Shown piece by piece: positions 1 through 8,540 of a stretch of DNA of 11,673 nt. The stretch lies in the NCBI GenBank assembly GCA_947253735.1, contig CAMYAU010000044.1, positions 1 through 11,673 on the forward strand. The letters run 5' to 3'. The notes beneath the pieces are model-generated. The model was not told the DNA's origin, did not search any database, and saw nothing but the letters and a program-made list of their open reading frames with translations. A program made the position numbers and the translations under genes. Numbering within the stretch: the stretch's first letter is position 1; each line of letters opens with the position of its first letter. The DNA is from an uncultured Varibaculum sp. GTDB taxonomy: Bacteria > Actinomycetota > Actinomycetes > Actinomycetales > Actinomycetaceae.

Positions 1-212
1 CTTTTATTCCTCCAGGAAAATAACCAACCCTGAAATGATAACGAATTTATAACGACTTATCCAGGCCGGACGATTTCAGCTGTAATTTTAGAGGAACTGA
101 ACTCACCTACTTACGCCAATATCACCCAGTCATCAAACAATTCCAATTAAAAACCCATTTCTGGTAGTTACTGGATTCGCTACCCGTTTAGTCTCCTGTA
201 GTCGAACCTTAG

Positions 213-2030
213 CTACTGGTTAGTTTCAGATTCATAGGGAAGCTCTCCGGTGGTTAGTACCACTCTTGCATCTGAGCTACCCTTATCAGATTTCCACGCG
301 ATCCAATTCACCTTAGTAATATCGGTTGCCAGGGACACTATGTCCGGCGCTTCCTCTAGAGTCTTCACGCTTTTCCCGGTCAAATCCATCGTCAATATTT
401 CATCGGTAGTTTGCACATAAAACTGATTATTCAGGTAATTCGCAAGTCCGAAATGGCTATTGCTGCTATGCAATAGCCTTTCCCATTGCGCAGAATCTAA
501 TACCTGGCTAACCTTCCCATTGGTTCCTATGTGCACTGCCTGATAACTATCACCATTGGTAACCAGCAATGATCCGCCTTTCAACTGTTGATAATACGCT
601 TTGCTATAAGAATATTTATCAAATAGTTTCAGCCAGTTGTAGGTAGGGGAACTCGCATTGTTACCGGCGGTAACTAAATAGGTTCTATAGACCTTTTGCA
701 AACCGTCCTTTGCGCCATCGTTGCTACAGTCATAGACATATTTGTCCGCACTGAGTCTAAACAAAGATAAAACCTCACCTAGACCATCACTGGAATAGCA
801 TCGAGAATCGCCATCACCATACTTTAAAGGCAGTTCAAATAGTAACTTATTGCTATCGATGGAATAAAAACGCCGTTTGTCCGAGCCAATCATATAAACA
901 TCACTGGTAAAGCTGGCTGGTGTAGCTACTCCGCCACCTTCACCTGTGGCCTCTTGCAGAGCAGCAGCTTTGTTTTCCCCGGCGGTTATCGCCATTACTT
1001 GTACATGCCCTTGCCGAGACCAGGAAGAATCAGTTTTTGTGTCCCATGTCTTAGCTACCGCTATTTTGCTCTCTGACTTTGCAATGACTTCAAACTCGTA
1101 GTCTTGACGATCGTTGACCACGTTATCGGGCTCGGTTTGCAGGTCTATGCGGGATTTTGCCTCACAGGAGGGCAAATCTATTTGTTGCGCATAAAGGTGC
1201 ACCGTTTCTGGGGAAGTCCCCACCGCCTTATTAAGCACCGTATACACCACAAAAACTGTGGGATCATCTCCATAGGTAGCGGTTACCGAGAGATTGGTGT
1301 CCGTAAACTTTTCTTCGGGCATCTTTTCTCCGTTTTGCACCGGGAAAAATGTACAATCGACCGTTTTATCTTTCAGCTTTGGGGTCCAAACTTTAAAAGA
1401 ATAGTGTGGGTTTTCTCGCCCACCTGTGCTGAGACCTTTGGCTATCATTGCTCCTCCCTGCCACTGCCAGCCGCCATCAGCCGGCAACTCCACTCGCGTA
1501 ACCTCGGGAGTATGGGTCTCGGTAGGGGTAGCAGCGGTAGTCGCAGTGTGAGGGCTGGAGGCTGCGGGAGCCTCCGATTTCGAAGATCGGCTAACAGCGT
1601 AGGCTATTCCGGATACCAGAGCGATCGTCACCACCACTCCGATCAAGATTGGCAACAACACCTGCTTTTTGCGATACCACTTTTTCCGCGGTTCCCTACC
1701 CCCTCCTGGGATCTCACCCCCGGGTTGAGGGGAATAATAGTTTGCTGCACTTTGGTTTTGCCCCGGATTTATCCCCGGATAAACCGGCTGCTGCCAGCTT
1801 TGAGGATGATTTCCACTCCCAAAGGGAGCACCCGCAGCTAACGGCGGCACCGGAGAAGAAAAAGATTGCCCGCTCCCAACAGGCGGGACTGGCAGGTAGG
1901 GGTAATTTTCATCCGCCGATCTGGTCTGATCATTACCTGGAGAAAACTGGCCGCCTGGCTGATACCCACAGTTTGGGCAATACCCAGTTTCACTGGTGAA
2001 CATACGCTGACAACGGGGACACTTTGCCAT
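213..2030 (-). CDS. Zinc-ribbon, single-pass membrane protein with large exported domain of unknown function
   Basis: A 605-residue protein whose function I do not recognise. Residues 1-24 form a zinc ribbon with two CxxC pairs (C4, C7, C18, C21). A Pro/Gly/Ser/Gln-rich linker runs to about 111, then a basic cluster (about 112-123) and one hydrophobic helix (about 124-146). After a Thr/Pro-rich spacer (about 150-178) comes a polar domain of roughly 425 residues with many short beta-like stretches and four cysteines (C226, C289, C411, C435). By the positive-inside rule the ribbon is cytoplasmic and the large domain is outside; the even cysteine number would allow two disulfides. The C-terminal half (about 375-590) has alternating hydrophobic strands that could be a beta-propeller, but no repeat is clear. 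The frame also opens with a GTG six bases upstream (2036); ATG at 2030 is preferred because AGAAGG lies 9 bases before it but only 3 before the GTG. Monocistronic by appearance. Confidence 0.85.
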   Translation of the reverse strand: MAKCPRCQRMFTSETGYCPNCGYQPGGQFSPGNDQTRSADENYPYLPVPPVGSGQSFSSPVPPLAAGAPFGSGNHPQSWQQPVYPGINPGQNQSAANYYSPQPGGEIPGGGREPRKKWYRKKQVLLPILIGVVVTIALVSGIAYAVSRSSKSEAPAASSPHTATTAATPTETHTPEVTRVELPADGGWQWQGGAMIAKGLSTGGRENPHYSFKVWTPKLKDKTVDCTFFPVQNGEKMPEEKFTDTNLSVTATYGDDPTVFVVYTVLNKAVGTSPETVHLYAQQIDLPSCEAKSRIDLQTEPDNVVNDRQDYEFEVIAKSESKIAVAKTWDTKTDSSWSRQGHVQVMAITAGENKAAALQEATGEGGGVATPASFTSDVYMIGSDKRRFYSIDSNKLLFELPLKYGDGDSRCYSSDGLGEVLSLFRLSADKYVYDCSNDGAKDGLQKVYRTYLVTAGNNASSPTYNWLKLFDKYSYSKAYYQQLKGGSLLVTNGDSYQAVHIGTNGKVSQVLDSAQWERLLHSSNSHFGLANYLNNQFYVQTTDEILTMDLTGKSVKTLEEAPDIVSLATDITKVNWIAWKSDKGSSDARVVLTTGELPYESETNQ

Positions 2031-2072
2031 GGTCACAGACCTTCTGTTGATGCGAAAACGACACTAACACCC

Positions 2073-2078
2073 ATTATA
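2073..2078 (-). promoter_or_regulatory. Putative -10 box (TATAAT) for the zinc-ribbon membrane protein gene
   Basis: On the minus strand the hexamer is exactly TATAAT, and lies 42 bases upstream of the ATG at 2030, leaving a leader of roughly 35 bases with AGAAGG just before the start. No good TTGACA-like -35 box is found at 16-18 bases spacing, so this would be a -10-driven or activator-dependent promoter. The box falls in the 100-base gap after the CNNM pair, implying that the membrane protein gene has its own promoter. Confidence 0.5.
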
Positions 2079-2130
2079 GCTAGGCAAAGTTATCGAATAT
2101 GGTTTTTGATTTAGGACGAGGTCGCGCTAG

Positions 2131-3174
2131 CTAGTTCTCTCCGCGTTGCATAGTGTCACGTACTTCCCCCACTAGCTCTTCCAAAATATCTTCGAGGAAA
2201 ATAGCCCCTATAGTTTGGCCGTTCTCATTAACTTTTGCCAGGTGAACGCCGGTCTTTTGCATTACCCGCAGCGCCTCCTCTACTTCTTCATCAGGAGAGA
2301 CTTCCGGAAGCACTCGGATCCGCCAGTCTTCCAGTGGCGCCTGCCGAGCAGCCATAGAATCTGCAAAAATAACATCTTTAAGATGCAAATAGCCTTGCAA
2401 GTTCCCGAATTCATCGCTTATCGGGAAACGAGAAAACCCAGTTTTTGCCACCTCGGCTTCAAACTCTGCAGCAGTAAGCGGCCAGTTCAGAGTTACTAGT
2501 TGCGAGCGCGTAACCATCGCTGAACGCACGTCCTCTTTAGAAAACTCCAGACTGCCTGATAATAGCCCCAAATCATCCCGCAAAGTCCCCGCCGCGGTAG
2601 ATTTAGCGACAATCGCTGCTACCTCTTCAATAGTAAAAGACTGAGAAACCTCCGAACGCGGGGTTACCCCCACCAGTTTCACAAACCAGTTAGCACCGGA
2701 ATCTAAGATATGGACTACCGGACGCACCGTCCTAGCAATGCGTACCAAATGAGGAGAAATTACTAGACACACCCGTACCGAAGCTGCCACTGTGAGATTT
2801 TTGGGGATCATTTCTCCCAAAACAATATGCAAAAATACCACCATAACCAGCGCGAACACAAAAGCAATCGGGTGGGTCAGTGCGGGGGAAACTCCAAAAA
2901 AGTTGAGCGGACGCGTTATCAGGTGCGCCAAAGCGGGTTCAGCTACTGCCCCGAGTCCCGTAGAAGCCAAAGTAATCCCCAATTGGGTTACCGCTAAGAC
3001 TAGAGACACATGCTCCACCGCCCACAGCGCCGCTTTGCTTCCACGTTTGCCTTGCGCGGCTAGAGGCTCGATTTGCGAACGCCGGGTAGAGGTGACAGCG
3101 AACTCCCCAGCCACAAAAAAAGCATTTGCCGCCAGCAACACCACTGCCACTAGCAACGCCATCCAATCAGACAT
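2131..3174 (-). CDS. CNNM/CorC-type transporter-like protein, short form (DUF21 plus CBS pair)
   Basis: A 347-residue membrane protein of the CNNM/HlyC/CorC family, whose members take part in magnesium or other divalent-cation export and homeostasis. The N-terminal DUF21/CNNM domain (about 1-170) begins with a hydrophobic helix containing FVAGEFA (20-26) and has the family signature VLGEMIPKNL at 118-127. A CBS-domain pair follows (about 215-272 and 282-338), including FSRFPI and the closing EDILEELVGE. The protein stops straight after the second CBS domain, so it lacks the C-terminal CorC_HlyC domain that its upstream neighbour carries. The frame extends upstream to 3282, but that would add 36 unrelated residues lying inside the neighbour. 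ATG at 3174 puts the first helix at the N-terminus and gives an 8-base overlap with the neighbour's stop (ATGTCTGA), pointing to translational coupling. M at 3186 is an alternative. Substrate is inferred from family only. Confidence 0.88.
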   Translation of the reverse strand: MSDWMALLVAVVLLAANAFFVAGEFAVTSTRRSQIEPLAAQGKRGSKAALWAVEHVSLVLAVTQLGITLASTGLGAVAEPALAHLITRPLNFFGVSPALTHPIAFVFALVMVVFLHIVLGEMIPKNLTVAASVRVCLVISPHLVRIARTVRPVVHILDSGANWFVKLVGVTPRSEVSQSFTIEEVAAIVAKSTAAGTLRDDLGLLSGSLEFSKEDVRSAMVTRSQLVTLNWPLTAAEFEAEVAKTGFSRFPISDEFGNLQGYLHLKDVIFADSMAARQAPLEDWRIRVLPEVSPDEEVEEALRVMQKTGVHLAKVNENGQTIGAIFLEDILEELVGEVRDTMQRGEN

Positions 3175-4552
3175 GACTGCCACCATCTTTGTCTTGGGAG
3201 TCCTCAGCCAGATTTTGCGAAGAGCCAGAAGAAGCTCCGGGATTGGCCGCACTAATAAGCACTTTCTCAATTCGGCGCCCATCCATCTTTGCTACCGTCA
3301 AGACGTGGCCGCGCACCTTAAAGCTTTCCCCCACCTGGGGAATCTTACCGGCTACCACCAAAATCAGACCCGCAATGGTCTCATAGGGGCCATCATCGGG
3401 TAGCAATACCTCAATCCGGTCAGCAATTTCATCAGGCCGTAATGTCCCATCTACCAACCATTTATTATCGCCCTCGAGCCGAATTCCTCTACGTCGCAGG
3501 TCGTGTTCGTCGGCTACCTCTCCCACAATTTCTTCCACTACATCCTCTAAGGTCACGATGCCGCAGGTGCCCCCGTATTCGTCAACTACGATAGCCATTT
3601 GTAAATCTGCCGCCCGCAACTGCACTAGCAGCGGTGCCAATCGTACGGTTTCCGGTACTCGCAGGGCTTTCACCAAGAGGGGTTGGGCGGTGACCGGCAC
3701 ATTTTTTCGTTTAGCAAAAGGAACCGCAACTGCCCTACGCAAATGCACTAGACCGAGGATGTCATCGGAGTCCTCCCCCAGTACCGGAAAACGCGAATGA
3801 CCGGTTCTGCGAGATAACTCCACTACATCCTCGGCGCTTTGTCCGGCTTCTAAAGACTCCATCCGGCGCCGGTCAGTCATTACGTCACGGGCACAAAGCT
3901 TTCCCAGCCCCACCGAACGGGTAAAAATGGTGGCAGTAGATAAATCTAAAGTACCGGCTTCGGCGCTGTGACGAACCATAGCTGCCAGTTCTGAAGCTGA
4001 ACGCGCTGAAGAAAGCTGCTCTAAGGGCTCTACTCCCAATGCGCGTACCGCATGGTTAGAAAGCCCGTTTAGAATCACGATAACCGGTTTAAATAACGCG
4101 GTGAAAATACGCTGAAGGGGAGTCACCACCCGGGCAACTTCAAAAGGTTTCGCTAGCGCCAGATTTTTAGGAAACAGCTCCCCAAACATCATAGAAAAAG
4201 CATTTACCAGTACCAGAGCCACCACCACGGCGATCGCAGTCGCCAACGAAGCCGCTACTCTTTTATCCTGCAAAAGCTCTGAAAACAAAGAGGTAAGCGC
4301 ATTTTGAGTGGTGTACCCCAAAAGGATAGTGGTGAGGGTGATTCCCACCTGCGCCCCAGAAAGCTGGGTTGATAAATGCCGCAGAGCTTTAAGCACTCCG
4401 GCGGCTCCTTTTTCTTTGCGTTTCACCCGCCCTTCTATCTGAGCGGGATCAAGGGCCAACATAGAGAATTCAGCGGCAACGAATAGGGCTGTACCTATTG
4501 TCAATAGCACCCCTAAAAGCACCATCAACAGGTAGTAAATGCTAGTAGGCAA
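3167..4552 (-). CDS. CNNM/CorC-type transporter-like protein, full form (DUF21, CBS pair, CorC_HlyC)
   Basis: A 461-residue hemolysin C/CorC family membrane protein, first gene of a two-gene unit. The DUF21/CNNM domain (about 1-175) has its first helix at about 5-30 with LFVAAEFS, and the signature FGELFPKN at 123-130. Two CBS domains follow (about 218-275 with GHSRFPV, and 286-345 with VVDEYGGTCGIVTLED), then a CorC_HlyC domain (about 355-433, including DDGPYETIAGLI). A Ser/Gly/Asp-rich tail closes the protein. This is the complete family architecture. The start is uncertain: TTG at 4552 is the first possible codon because a TAG stands immediately before it in frame, and a GGTGG stretch lies just upstream; the next candidate is ATG at residue 10 (4525), which still leaves a full membrane helix but has no visible ribosome site. 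Divergent from kgd. Likely role is magnesium/divalent cation transport or its control, by family knowledge; the two products may form a heteromer, which is inference. Confidence 0.9.
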   Translation of the reverse strand: MPTSIYYLLMVLLGVLLTIGTALFVAAEFSMLALDPAQIEGRVKRKEKGAAGVLKALRHLSTQLSGAQVGITLTTILLGYTTQNALTSLFSELLQDKRVAASLATAIAVVVALVLVNAFSMMFGELFPKNLALAKPFEVARVVTPLQRIFTALFKPVIVILNGLSNHAVRALGVEPLEQLSSARSASELAAMVRHSAEAGTLDLSTATIFTRSVGLGKLCARDVMTDRRRMESLEAGQSAEDVVELSRRTGHSRFPVLGEDSDDILGLVHLRRAVAVPFAKRKNVPVTAQPLLVKALRVPETVRLAPLLVQLRAADLQMAIVVDEYGGTCGIVTLEDVVEEIVGEVADEHDLRRRGIRLEGDNKWLVDGTLRPDEIADRIEVLLPDDGPYETIAGLILVVAGKIPQVGESFKVRGHVLTVAKMDGRRIEKVLISAANPGASSGSSQNLAEDSQDKDGGSHV

Positions 4553-4627
4553 CTACACCACCATCACCGGACCGGGGGTTAGGGCGCACAACAAACACCT
4601 CTTCAAGTAGGCAATCCGTAACTCATT

Positions 4628-4655
4628 TTAATAGCAAAGCACCACTCTTAGTAAA
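4628..4655 (-). promoter_or_regulatory. Weak candidate promoter for the CNNM pair
   Basis: Reading the minus strand, TTTACT (4655-4650) is separated by 16 bases from TATTAA (4633-4628). Each hexamer matches four of six positions of the standard housekeeping consensus. The predicted leader would be about 75 bases. This is the best pair seen in the gap upstream of the CNNM genes, but such matches are common in AT-rich spacers, so confidence is low. Confidence 0.22.
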
Positions 4656-4714
4656 GCCTAAATAAACTCTCTCAATACCAAGAGAAACGCTAGGACTTTC
4701 GAACTAAATAGGCT

Positions 4715-4720
4715 TAATAT
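4715..4720 (+). promoter_or_regulatory. Putative -10 box (TAATAT) for kgd
   Basis: TAATAT stands 40 bases upstream of the kgd ATG, giving a leader of roughly 33 bases that contains the ribosome site AAAGGAAG (4749-4756). The -35 region is poor (TAGGAC at an 18-base spacing). If transcription starts near 4727, the GTG at 4725 cannot serve as the start codon, which supports the ATG at 4761. The remainder of the 208-base gap between the CNNM pair and kgd shows no other convincing signal. Confidence 0.35.
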
Positions 4721-4760
4721 CTTAGTGGATACTTTCGCACCATCCAGAAAAGGAAGCGCT

Positions 4761-7700
4761 ATGCCTAATTCGGACGATCAAATGGATCAATCGGTAAGCC
4801 CGATCAACCAGGAAATCATTGATGATCTTTATGATAAGTACTGTGCCGATCCTCTATCGGTTCCCGAAGACTGGAGAGCATACTTCTCGGCTCTAGAGGC
4901 ACGCAATGCACAAATAAAGGACCCTGAACCACAACAAAAAGCACGACACCAGGTAACTCCTCGCGAATCTGCAGTCGGGGGCCACGATGTTACCCGTTCG
5001 GATTTACCCCCGGCTCCCCCGGTGGCTGCCTCAGAACCAACTTCCCCCTATGTGGCACGGCAAACAGCTCTTGACTTAGGACCTGGCGGCTCTGTCGAAG
5101 AAGAAGATCAGGTGGAAAGGCTCCGTGGGGTAGCCAAGGCAGTGGTCAAAAATATGGATGAATCTCTGAAGATCCCTACCGCGACCTCTGCCCGCGAAAT
5201 TCCTGCCAAGCTTTTAATCGAAAACCGCAAGGTAATCAACAGTCATCTGGCAGCCACTACTGGCGGCAAGGTATCCTTCACCCACCTGATTGGCTACGCC
5301 ATTATTGAGGCGCTGGTGGAAATGCCCTCCATGAACGTTCGCTTCGAAAAGGACGAGGATGGCCGTGACTGTATCCGCAAATTTGCGCACGTTGGCTTCG
5401 GACTAGCGATCGACCTTCCTAAGGAGGATGGTTCCCGCTCGTTGATGGTACCGGTAGTTCACGATGCCGACACTTTAAACTTCAAGCAGTTCATTGACGC
5501 CTATGAAGATCTGGTTAAGAGGGCGCGCGCCGGCGAACTAAAGCCCGCCGATTTTGCGGGTAGCACGGTTACTTTAACCAACCCGGGCACTTTGGGCACT
5601 AAGCATTCAGTTCCGCGATTAATGGCTGGTCAAGGTGCGATCATCGGGGTGGGAGCTACTTCGTTCCCCGCAGAGTGGGCTGGCGCCTCGCCCTCGCAAT
5701 TGGCAAATGCGGGAGTCGGACAGGTTATGACGATGACTTCCACCTACGATCATCGGGTTATTCAAGGCGCCGGATCCGGAGAGTTCCTGCGAATTGTTGA
5801 ACAGAAACTTACTGGTCACGATGGTTTTTTTGAGCGGGTGTTCTCCACTTTGGGGGTGGCACATGAACCATATCAATGGGAGCGAGATTTCAGCTATGAC
5901 GCAGTAACTGAGAAAGGCAAACCCGCCCGGATCGCCGAATTGATTCACGCTTATCGTTCCCGCGGGCACTTAGCTGCCAATACCGATCCCCTACAGCAAC
6001 TTTTGCGACGCCACCCGGATCTATCTATCGGATCTTACGGACTCAGCGTATGGGACTTGGATCGGGTTTTCCCCACCGGTGGTTTTGCCGGTCGCGACAC
6101 TATGAACTTGCGGGAACTGCTAGAACAATTGCGGGCCACCTATACTCAGGCAATCGGGATCGAATATATGCATATTCAGGATCCGGTCCAGCGCCGCTGG
6201 GTGCAAAGCCGCATCGAGAAACCCTCGAAGAAGCTTTCTAAAGAGGAACAGATGCATGTTCTAAGCATGCTTAATCACGCCGAAGCTTTCGAAACTTTCC
6301 TGCAAACCAAATATGTGGGACAAAAGCGTTTCTCGCTAGAGGGGGCAGAGTCCCTGATTCCACTGCTAGACAAGATGTTGTCTTGCGCTTCTCGGACTGG
6401 CTTGAAAGAAATCACCATCGGAATGGCGCATCGCGGGCGCCTAAATGTGCTCTCCAATGTGGCGGGTAAATCTTATGGCCAGATTTTCTCTGAATTCGAA
6501 GGCTACTTGGATCCGAACTCGACCCAGGGGTCTGGGGACGTGAAATACCACCTCGGCACTGAAGGGATCTATTCTACTGCCGAGGGCGAGGGCGTCCTGG
6601 TATCTTTAACTGCTAACCCCTCCCATCTGGAGGCTGCCAATGGAGTTACCGAAGGTATCACCCGTGCTAAACAAGACCGTTTAGGGGGTGGCAAAGAGGC
6701 AGAAAGCCAGGTTATGCCGATTCTTATCCACGGTGATGCCGCTTTTATTGGCGAGGGCGTGGTGCAAGAAACCTTGAATATGTCCCAGCTACGCGGTTAC
6801 CGCACCGGCGGCACCGTGCACGTTATCGTAAATAACCAGATAGGTTTTACTACCGGGCCTACCTCGGGGCGCTCTACCCGCTACTGCACCGATTTAGCGA
6901 AGGGCTTGCAGGTTCCAATCTTCCACGTTAACGGGGACTTCCCGCAGGAGGTAGTGAAGGCAGCCCTCCTGGCCTTCGACTTTAGGCAGGAGTTCCATAA
7001 GGATGTAATCATCGACATGGTCTGCTACCGTCGACGTGGACATAACGAGGGTGATGACCCCTCGATGACCCAACCAGTCCTGTATTCCTTGATCGATCGC
7101 CTTCCCACCACCCGGGAGGTCTATACCCGCAACCTGATTGGACGGGGTGATTTGAGCGAGGAAAAGGCAGAGGAAGCCTTGCAGGAATACCACGATGATT
7201 TAAACAAAATTTTCCAAGAAACACGGGAAAAGAAAGAGTTCGATGCCGCCGAGCATGACGACACCACTAATCCCGGTGGCGATACTCGCTGGGTAATGCC
7301 CACCTCGCAACAACCCGGGCAAGGGATGATGATCGGGTGGACCTCGGCCATCAGCCGCGAAGAGGTCGAACGAATCGGCCAATCCCAGGTGCGGGTACCA
7401 CAGAATTTCACTCCCCACCCCAAGATTATGAAGGTGTTGCAAAAGCGGGAGGTCATGTCCCGGGAAGGCAAGATCGACTGGGGTATGGGCGAAATGTTGG
7501 CCTATGGTTCGCTGCTGATGGAAGGCACTAATGTTCGCCTCGGGGGACAAGATTCACGCCGCGGTACTTTCTCGCATCGTCATGCCGTAATTCATGACTA
7601 TGAAAATGGGCGCGAATGGACGCCGCTGAACTTCCTTACCGAAGATCAGGCTAGCTTCCAGGTATACAATTCTCCGCTCTCCGAGTATGCTCCACTGGCT

Positions 7701-8486
7701 TTCGAGTACGGTTATTCGGTAGAGTCCCCGGAAACCTTGGTACTTTGGGAAGCCCAGTTTGGGGACTTCGCTAACTGTGGCCAGGCAGTTACCGACGAGT
7801 TCGTTTCCTCCTCTTTCCAAAAGTGGAACGAACGCGCAGGATTGGTAATGTTGCTGCCGCACGGTTACGAGGGACAAGGCCCAGATCATTCCTCGGCTCG
7901 CATAGAACGCTACCTGCAACTATGTGCCCAAGAAAATATGTGGGTATGTCAACCCTCAAATCCGGCGAATAACTTCCACATGCTACGCACGCAAGCCTAT
8001 CAACGGCCACGCAAACCCTTAATTGCCTTCGAACCAAAACAGTTGCTGCGCCTGGCGGCTGCGGCCTCTCCGGTGGAAGAATTCATTTCCGGTCAATTCC
8101 ATCCGGTCATTGGCGAGGTTGATGAGCGAGTTACCCGGCCATCGCGGGTGCTGCTATGTACCGGCCGCATCTACTATGACCTAGTCAAAGAGCGGGCAAA
8201 GCGGGAACGTTTCGATATTGCTATAGTCCGCCTCGAGCAGTTGTATCCACTGCCGGCAGCCGAACTGCTGGAAGTGCTCAACACCTGGGGCGATTTACCA
8301 CTCACCTGGGTGCAGGACGAACCGCAGAATCAAGGTGCCTGGCCGTTTATGGCTTTACATCTTCCGGGAGCTATCGCTAAAGCGCTTCAGGTGGTCTCAC
8401 GCCCGGAAGCTGCCTCCCCAGCAGCTGGTAATGCCAAGCTACATAAAGCGGAAAACACCGTTTTAATGGAGAAGGCTTTCGCCTAG
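4761..8486 (+). CDS. kgd: Multifunctional 2-oxoglutarate decarboxylase/dehydrogenase E1 with fused E2-like acyltransferase (Kgd/OdhA)
   Basis: A 1241-residue cytoplasmic thiamine-diphosphate enzyme acting on 2-oxoglutarate in the TCA cycle. Order: a short E1 N-terminal segment (about 17-41, with DDLYDKY and DWRAYF); a Pro/Ala-rich linker (about 45-110); an E2-type acyltransferase domain (about 115-360) with DHRVIQG at 330-336, where H331 matches the catalytic His; then the E1 core. E1 landmarks are GMAHRGRLNVL (554-564), GDVKYHLG (592-599), NPSHLEAANG (619-628), the cofactor motif from GDAAFIGEG (658-666) to NNQIGFTT (691-698), RRGHNEGDDP (758-767), GTFSHRH (935-941), FGDFANCGQ (1000-1008) and HGYEGQGPDHSSAR (1034-1047). 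No lipoyl domain is present, as expected for the actinobacterial fused form, which borrows lipoyl-E2 and E3 from the pyruvate dehydrogenase complex and is known to be controlled by an FHA protein (GarA/OdhI). The ATG at 4761 is chosen over GTG at 4725 because AAAGGAAG precedes it. All key motifs are intact; length is normal for the family. Confidence 0.97.
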   Translation: MPNSDDQMDQSVSPINQEIIDDLYDKYCADPLSVPEDWRAYFSALEARNAQIKDPEPQQKARHQVTPRESAVGGHDVTRSDLPPAPPVAASEPTSPYVARQTALDLGPGGSVEEEDQVERLRGVAKAVVKNMDESLKIPTATSAREIPAKLLIENRKVINSHLAATTGGKVSFTHLIGYAIIEALVEMPSMNVRFEKDEDGRDCIRKFAHVGFGLAIDLPKEDGSRSLMVPVVHDADTLNFKQFIDAYEDLVKRARAGELKPADFAGSTVTLTNPGTLGTKHSVPRLMAGQGAIIGVGATSFPAEWAGASPSQLANAGVGQVMTMTSTYDHRVIQGAGSGEFLRIVEQKLTGHDGFFERVFSTLGVAHEPYQWERDFSYDAVTEKGKPARIAELIHAYRSRGHLAANTDPLQQLLRRHPDLSIGSYGLSVWDLDRVFPTGGFAGRDTMNLRELLEQLRATYTQAIGIEYMHIQDPVQRRWVQSRIEKPSKKLSKEEQMHVLSMLNHAEAFETFLQTKYVGQKRFSLEGAESLIPLLDKMLSCASRTGLKEITIGMAHRGRLNVLSNVAGKSYGQIFSEFEGYLDPNSTQGSGDVKYHLGTEGIYSTAEGEGVLVSLTANPSHLEAANGVTEGITRAKQDRLGGGKEAESQVMPILIHGDAAFIGEGVVQETLNMSQLRGYRTGGTVHVIVNNQIGFTTGPTSGRSTRYCTDLAKGLQVPIFHVNGDFPQEVVKAALLAFDFRQEFHKDVIIDMVCYRRRGHNEGDDPSMTQPVLYSLIDRLPTTREVYTRNLIGRGDLSEEKAEEALQEYHDDLNKIFQETREKKEFDAAEHDDTTNPGGDTRWVMPTSQQPGQGMMIGWTSAISREEVERIGQSQVRVPQNFTPHPKIMKVLQKREVMSREGKIDWGMGEMLAYGSLLMEGTNVRLGGQDSRRGTFSHRHAVIHDYENGREWTPLNFLTEDQASFQVYNSPLSEYAPLAFEYGYSVESPETLVLWEAQFGDFANCGQAVTDEFVSSSFQKWNERAGLVMLLPHGYEGQGPDHSSARIERYLQLCAQENMWVCQPSNPANNFHMLRTQAYQRPRKPLIAFEPKQLLRLAAAASPVEEFISGQFHPVIGEVDERVTRPSRVLLCTGRIYYDLVKERAKRERFDIAIVRLEQLYPLPAAELLEVLNTWGDLPLTWVQDEPQNQGAWPFMALHLPGAIAKALQVVSRPEAASPAAGNAKLHKAENTVLMEKAFA

Positions 8487-8503
8487 TTCGTTACTGGAAA
8501 GAG

Positions 8504-8540
8504 TTTTGGGGGTGGTGACTTAAAGTCACCACCCCCAAAA
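8504..8540. terminator. Strong shared hairpin between convergent kgd and sigR-rsrA-bL37 units
   Basis: A perfect 17-bp inverted repeat (arms 8504-8520 and 8524-8540) with a three-base TAA loop begins 18 bases after the kgd stop. The stem holds five consecutive G:C pairs near its base plus GTGGTGAC. Because the repeat is symmetric it can fold in transcripts from either side. On the plus strand no U-run follows (ACTTAT), so it is either a U-less terminator, which is common in high-GC actinobacteria, or a 3'-end stabiliser. It lies between convergent genes, where a bidirectional terminator is expected. Confidence 0.75.

Noticed and set aside
140..212. Possible terminator after the zinc-ribbon gene (GGTAG...CTACC followed further on by a T-run).
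   Set aside because: The stem is only 5 bp with a 12-base loop and the T-run is distant. Positions 1-212 otherwise show no gene or clear signal.
1104..1841. A 245-codon open frame on the plus strand.
   Set aside because: It lies fully antisense to the zinc-ribbon membrane protein gene, has no recognisable domain and shows low-complexity Arg/Ser/His-rich composition typical of a shadow frame.
3175..3282. An N-terminal extension of 36 codons for the short CNNM gene.
   Set aside because: It lies inside the upstream CNNM gene, has no family similarity and would bury the first membrane helix away from the N-terminus.
2792..3403. A 203-codon open frame on the plus strand.
   Set aside because: Antisense to both CNNM genes, which carry clear family motifs; composition rich in Ala/Thr/Arg is that of a reverse-complement shadow.
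4654..4715. Inverted repeat AAGCCTA / TAGGCTT upstream of kgd.
   Set aside because: Only 7 bp with arms almost 50 bases apart in an AT-rich spacer; expected by chance.
4725..4760. A 12-codon N-terminal extension of Kgd from a GTG.
   Set aside because: There is no ribosome site before it and a likely -10 box lies just upstream, whereas AAAGGAAG is correctly spaced before the ATG at 4761.
4761..8486. The fused E2-E1 arrangement of Kgd as a novel protein fusion.
   Set aside because: This is the well-known actinobacterial Kgd/OdhA architecture, including the lack of a lipoyl domain.
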